From Rummeliibacillus sp044763875 (GTDB taxonomy: Bacteria > Bacillota > Bacilli > Bacillales_A > Planococcaceae): 64,000 nt of DNA. The DNA lies in assembly GCF_044763875.1 (NCBI RefSeq), contig NZ_JBIWGZ010000004.1, positions 124,001 to 188,000 on the forward strand. Reading direction: 5' to 3'. Below, in pieces: positions 60,537 to 64,000 of the stretch. The notes below the pieces were generated by a model that made no database searches, was not told the origin of the DNA, and worked only from the letters and a program-made list of their open reading frames with translations. Both the position numbers and the translations under genes were made by a program. Position 1 is the first letter of the stretch; each line of letters starts with the position of its first letter.

Positions 60537-60657
60537 TTGCCAATCACTAGCTGAATATTAGTGATAAACTTCATTTCTGGTAGGGGCTATTATGATTGAT
60601 TTGGTTATGTTAAACATACCAAAAATAAGATAGTTTAGAGAAAAGGAGTGAATAGAA

Positions 60658-61236
60658 ATGGAATTTACAACATTACATAATAAACAGGTTATGCTAAAAC
60701 CGATGGAAAAAAGCGATATTGAAGGGATTTTAGAAGTTGCTATTTATCCAGAAATCTGGCGATATTTATCAATTACAATTGAATCTTTAACAGACACGCA
60801 AAAATATGTAGCGAATGCACTTGCCAATAAAGAAAGCGGAGTGGAATGCCCATTTGTGATCATGGATCCAAAAACAAAAACGATTATTGGTTCAACTAAA
60901 TTTATGGATATTGATGAGAAACATAGTCGATTAGAAATAGGCTTCACATGGCTAACGCCTGCTTATTGGCAAACAGCAGTGAATACAAATTGTAAATACT
61001 TATTACTGCAATATTGCTTTGAAGTTCTAAAATTGAGACGTGTACAAATCAAAACAGATCATGAAAATAAGCGTTCCCAAAGAGCAATTGAGCGAATTGG
61101 TGCGCAAAGAGAAGGAGTCCTTCGCAATCACATGATGCGTAAAGATGGCACGATAAGACACACTGTTATGTATAGCGTGACAAACGAGGATTGGCCGGTA
61201 GTAAAACGAAGATTGGAAGAAATGATAGAGAGATAA
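60658..61236 (+). CDS. GNAT N-acetyltransferase, RimL-like
   Basis: A 192-residue GNAT enzyme of the ribosomal-protein serine acetyltransferase group: KQVMLKPMEKSDIEGILEVA, then LEIGFTWLTPAYWQTAVNTNCKYLLL and KTDHENKRSQRAIERIGAQREGVLRNHMM. The acetyl-CoA loop is changed (WQTAVNTN in place of the usual W-G-x-G), a trait shared by this subgroup. AAAGGAG lies before ATG. Substrate unknown. Confidence 0.9.
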   Translation: MEFTTLHNKQVMLKPMEKSDIEGILEVAIYPEIWRYLSITIESLTDTQKYVANALANKESGVECPFVIMDPKTKTIIGSTKFMDIDEKHSRLEIGFTWLTPAYWQTAVNTNCKYLLLQYCFEVLKLRRVQIKTDHENKRSQRAIERIGAQREGVLRNHMMRKDGTIRHTVMYSVTNEDWPVVKRRLEEMIER

Positions 61237-61278
61237 AACTAAAAGCTTTTCGTTAATACTTGAGATTGCAATTCAAAA

Positions 61279-61312
61279 GCCTCTTTACTTTTTAATGTAA
61301 AGAGGCACTAAT
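61279..61312. terminator. bidirectional terminator
   Basis: GCCTCTTTAC (61,279-61,288) pairs with GTAAAGAGGC (61,297-61,306) between convergent genes; A- and T-rich flanks on both sides. Confidence 0.8.
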
Positions 61313-61328
61313 TTTTACTCGAAATGAT

Positions 61329-62369
61329 CTACTTATTTTTTTGTGCTGTTTGATTTCGCAACTCGGCTATGAATTCAGTTGGTTGATCAATTCGAATTGC
61401 AACTTGATTGTATTTTTTTCGTATGCCAAGATAGAAGATTCCTTCAACTGGTTGTTTAAGTTTTAACAATACATTAGGATAAACTTTTTCAAAATCACGA
61501 ACAATAAATTCGAGTGTATCTTTTGAAGATTTCTTCTGCAAAATTTCGTTATCCACAATAATTTCTTCTACTAAATCATATGGGATTTCTGAACGTTTCA
61601 TAATCCCGGCAGAAATGAGCAACGAATTTTTTTGGAATGTCACCGGATTTAATCGCATAGCTTGCAAGTCAGCTAAAAAGAAGAAAACGGAATAGACGTT
61701 GAAAATAAGCAATACTATTGATAAAATAATTGATTTATCGTGAAGCCACCAATGAATTCCGAGTGTTTCAATGACAATAGCGTGAATCATCATTATTTGA
61801 AGGGCGATATAACTTGAATTTTTGTAAAGTGTAAATCCTTCCTGAGGTTCCTTTCGCCAACTGAAGAAGGCGTAATAAAACATCAATGCTTCTGAACATA
61901 TGATATGAACGAGCCTATGTGATTTTACATGTTGATCAACTGATTGTGGAAACGCAAAGACGATAGAAAATGGGCTTTCTTTTGTTGTGCGAATAATTTT
62001 TGGCATGTAAATCACAAGAGACAGTAGTAAAGAAATTTCAAGTAAAAAAAGTGCAGCTTCAATGGCAAAACCTAACCATGTAAAAGCAACAAATGGTTGC
62101 AAATGCTCCATTGGTATGATGAAACGGGCTGCGATACAACCTGAAGCAGCAAGAAGATCCATTCTCTTTAATGTGAATTTTTTTTGATATAGCAGAAAAG
62201 TTAATGGAGCAATTACAATAAAGTCTACAAGCGATCCTAATACAACGCCGTTTGTGTCTTCAGGCAAAATCGACATGCCAAATGAAGTACGATATAAAAC
62301 ATAGTTTGAAGTAATAACCAGTATGCCGAATACTAGCCATAAAACACTTTTTGATTTTAATGCAGTCAT
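61329..62369 (-). CDS. multi-pass membrane protein of unknown function
   Basis: A 346-residue protein with about seven hydrophobic segments in the first 240 residues and a cytoplasmic C-terminal domain of about 100 residues (ISAGIMKRSEIPYDLVEEIIV, LEFIVRDFEKVYPNVLLKL) that recalls a PH-like fold. Sequences starting like this one (SNYVLYRTSFG, NGVVLGSLVDFIVIAPLTFL) are often labelled beta-carotene monooxygenase in Bacillales; I see no support for that activity. Confidence 0.7.
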   Translation of the reverse strand: MTALKSKSVLWLVFGILVITSNYVLYRTSFGMSILPEDTNGVVLGSLVDFIVIAPLTFLLYQKKFTLKRMDLLAASGCIAARFIIPMEHLQPFVAFTWLGFAIEAALFLLEISLLLSLVIYMPKIIRTTKESPFSIVFAFPQSVDQHVKSHRLVHIICSEALMFYYAFFSWRKEPQEGFTLYKNSSYIALQIMMIHAIVIETLGIHWWLHDKSIILSIVLLIFNVYSVFFFLADLQAMRLNPVTFQKNSLLISAGIMKRSEIPYDLVEEIIVDNEILQKKSSKDTLEFIVRDFEKVYPNVLLKLKQPVEGIFYLGIRKKYNQVAIRIDQPTEFIAELRNQTAQKNK

Positions 62370-62576
62370 AATCTCAACCCTCCGAAAATGGTTATCGAAT
62401 TTTTCGGTGCCAATACATTAAGTTTATAAGATATGGATTATATTGTAAATAAGTTGATGAATGAAAATGTGAAATATTGTAGTCAATTTACATAAAATTA
62501 TGACATTTAATATTAGTGAAATTTAAGATAAAAAAATCAATAATCGGATTTGTCTCATTTTGAAAATTCAATCTTA

Positions 62577-62705
62577 TCTGAAGCAATTTTATCATAGGGT
62601 TATGCTGATCTTGTAGCAGTTGCTTGTGGCATTCTAAAGGAACCTAATTGGGCAATTCATGCTGTTAAAGAGATTACTCATAATTTAGAACCCCCGTTGC
62701 AGTAG
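62577..62705 (+). pseudogene. old-yellow-enzyme (NamA-like) C-terminal remnant
   Basis: The + frame reads GYADLVAVACGILKEPNWAI then HAVKEI and stops. This is the C-terminal helix region of NADPH dehydrogenase NamA-type flavoproteins. A stop codon (TAG at about 62,597) interrupts SEAILS just before it, and nothing of the larger N-terminal part is left. The rest of the 62,370-62,989 gap shows no gene. Confidence 0.7.
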
Positions 62706-62989
62706 GTGACTTTGGATTTAGTTTATTCACTTGAATCTCAACCTTAAATAACGTTTTACATATGTATACAAAGTTTAATAATCTTAGAAAAATGATGGGG
62801 GATTATTTATAAGTAATATAAAAATGTTATTTAATCTTAATTTTGTAGGTAATATGTCATTCGTTGTCATATCATATTGTTTGATAAAAAAGTAAAATAC
62901 TCGTACAATGTTATAAAAGAACTAATCGAGTGAATTGCTTGTACATAAATAATATAAATACAGTTAACTTAGACTAATTAAGGAATGTG

Positions 62990-63904
62990 ATGAATGTGTT
63001 GATTGCAGAAAGTCAGATTAATAAAGAGCTTATGCTAAGTTCAATTGAAAATAATGTAGCGATGATCCAATTCAACTTAAATCGGGAAGTAGAATATGTG
63101 AATGAGCTTTTTGCAAATACTTTAGGCTATCGAGTGGAAGAGATGTATGGGAAAAGTCATAAAGAATTTTGTTTTACTTCATTTGTGAAAAGCGTCGATT
63201 ATGAAAGATTTTGGAGAAATTTATTTTCAGGAAAAAGCTTTCAAGACAAGGTGGAACGAATGGACGCTTCTGGAGATTCAGTGTGGTTAGAAGCAACCTA
63301 TATGCCTATATTTGCAGCAAATAGTCGAAAGGTGATAGGCGTATTGAAAATTGCTTCGAATATTACAGAACGGCAAAACATGATTATTGATGTAGCAGAT
63401 AATTTGAAGAAAATGTCAGAACAATTATTTAATAGCTCAGAAGCAGGAATAACAAGAAGTAAAGATTTACTTCAAACTATAAATCGAATAAGTGATGATT
63501 CCAAGGTTAATGCAGACAATTTAGTAAGATTACATAATGAGGCTGATTCCATTAAAGGAATAGTTAAAGCGATTCGTGAAATTGCTTCTCAAACCAATCT
63601 ATTGGCATTAAATGCTGCAATTGAAGCAGCAAGAGCAGGCGAATATGGTCGTGGTTTTGACGTAGTTGCAAAAGAAGTAAGAAAACTCTCTGTTAGAGTA
63701 GAACATTCCATTACCGAAGTTAAAGAAAATATTGAAGGTATTGTGAAAGAAATCGAAAATGTTACAGATAGCATTAATCGGGTATCTGAAAGTGTGGAGA
63801 AAACAAACGAACAAATTAATGTGACAATGGAAGATTTCAAGAGAATATCCTCATCATCAGAAGAAATAGAAAAACGTTCACGTACATTTTTGGAAATCAT
63901 TTAA
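62990..63904 (+). CDS. soluble PAS-domain chemoreceptor
   Basis: A 304-residue chemoreceptor without membrane segments. Residues about 15-130 form a PAS domain (IQFNLNREVEYVNELFANTL, DASGDSVWLEATYMPIF, GVLKIASNITERQ). The rest is a short methyl-accepting signalling domain whose tip EIASQTNLLALNAAIEAARAG would contact CheA and CheW. The N-terminal PAS suggests sensing of redox state or a small ligand. ATG 62,990 is preferred over GTG 62,987 for spacing to AAGGA. Confidence 0.92.
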   Translation: MNVLIAESQINKELMLSSIENNVAMIQFNLNREVEYVNELFANTLGYRVEEMYGKSHKEFCFTSFVKSVDYERFWRNLFSGKSFQDKVERMDASGDSVWLEATYMPIFAANSRKVIGVLKIASNITERQNMIIDVADNLKKMSEQLFNSSEAGITRSKDLLQTINRISDDSKVNADNLVRLHNEADSIKGIVKAIREIASQTNLLALNAAIEAARAGEYGRGFDVVAKEVRKLSVRVEHSITEVKENIEGIVKEIENVTDSINRVSESVEKTNEQINVTMEDFKRISSSSEEIEKRSRTFLEII

Positions 63905-63950
63905 TAATATTTAAACTTACTCTAAAATAAAATGTAGCTTAAAGTAAACG

Positions 63951-63990
63951 AATGTACATTACTAATTCATTTTAGTGGTGTACATTTTTT
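63951..63990 (+). terminator. terminator after PAS chemoreceptor
   Basis: AATGTACA (63,951-63,958) pairs with TGTACATT (63,979-63,986), followed by a run of T. Confidence 0.85.
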
Positions 63991-64000
63991 ATTTTGGATT

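Noticed and set aside
61329..62369. Beta-carotene monooxygenase activity for the membrane protein
   Set aside because: The histidine pattern of such enzymes is not seen; the label appears to be an inherited database name.
1..64000. CRISPR array, tRNA or rRNA genes
   Set aside because: No regularly spaced repeats, no cloverleaf with TTCGA-type arm and no rRNA sequence were recognised on either strand.

Overview
The window comes from an AT-rich Gram-positive genome of the Bacillales, most likely Planococcaceae or Bacillaceae (Lysinibacillus-like). The grounds are strong GGAGG ribosome sites, many TTG and GTG starts, a leucine T-box, a CidR/CidA/CidB cluster, LexA boxes of Bacillus type, an XhlA lysis cassette and YcgR/YcgQ, YozG/YoaS and YolD relatives. 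The species assignment is inference; no rRNA or tRNA gene was seen.

Positions 1-22,500 are the late half of a siphovirus-type prophage, all on the + strand. Packaging and head genes come first (terminase, portal, MuF-like protein, scaffold, capsid, connectors), then tail genes (tail terminator, tail tube, tail assembly chaperones with a probable frameshift, tape measure, distal tail protein, a self-cleaving tail spike, a Gp37-like tail protein) and lysis genes (XhlA, holin, GH25-LysM endolysin). The tape-measure gene is interrupted by a compact 230-nt group I intron without endonuclease (11,622-11,851). Removing it restores one 1,351-residue protein across a conserved G-IHSPSR motif.

Three unrelated orphan genes in the prophage (starts 16,309, 19,353 and 22,310) share a leader of about 75 nt. 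In each, a hairpin buries the Shine-Dalgarno sequence and shows TTTGTCGAA at the start of the loop. The arms differ in sequence but stay complementary. I could not match this element to any named family and it is the best candidate here for an undescribed regulatory system. A WYL-like/YolD-like pair sits behind a LexA-controlled promoter.

Positions 22,500-31,600 are a mosaic of small genes and debris: a cold-shock gene with a long leader hairpin, a secreted MBL-fold protein with its DUF3006 partner, acetyltransferase and HNH-nuclease genes near degenerate intergenic repeats, remnants of an integrase, a YolD-like gene and an XtrA-like gene, and two adjacent XRE-regulator/membrane-protein pairs.

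Positions 31,600-64,000 look like ordinary chromosome: YcgR/YcgQ permease pair; a small SOS-controlled gene; an amino-acid ABC importer; LysE exporter; T-box-controlled leuA; an MBL hydrolase; two chemoreceptors; cidR-cidA-cidB with a probable attenuator; an autolysin; MFS efflux; a MocR regulator; a LysR regulator divergent from hutG-gltS; an alpha/beta hydrolase with a probable ATT start; an MhqR-like regulator and FMN reductase with a matching operator; and several GNAT acetyltransferases.
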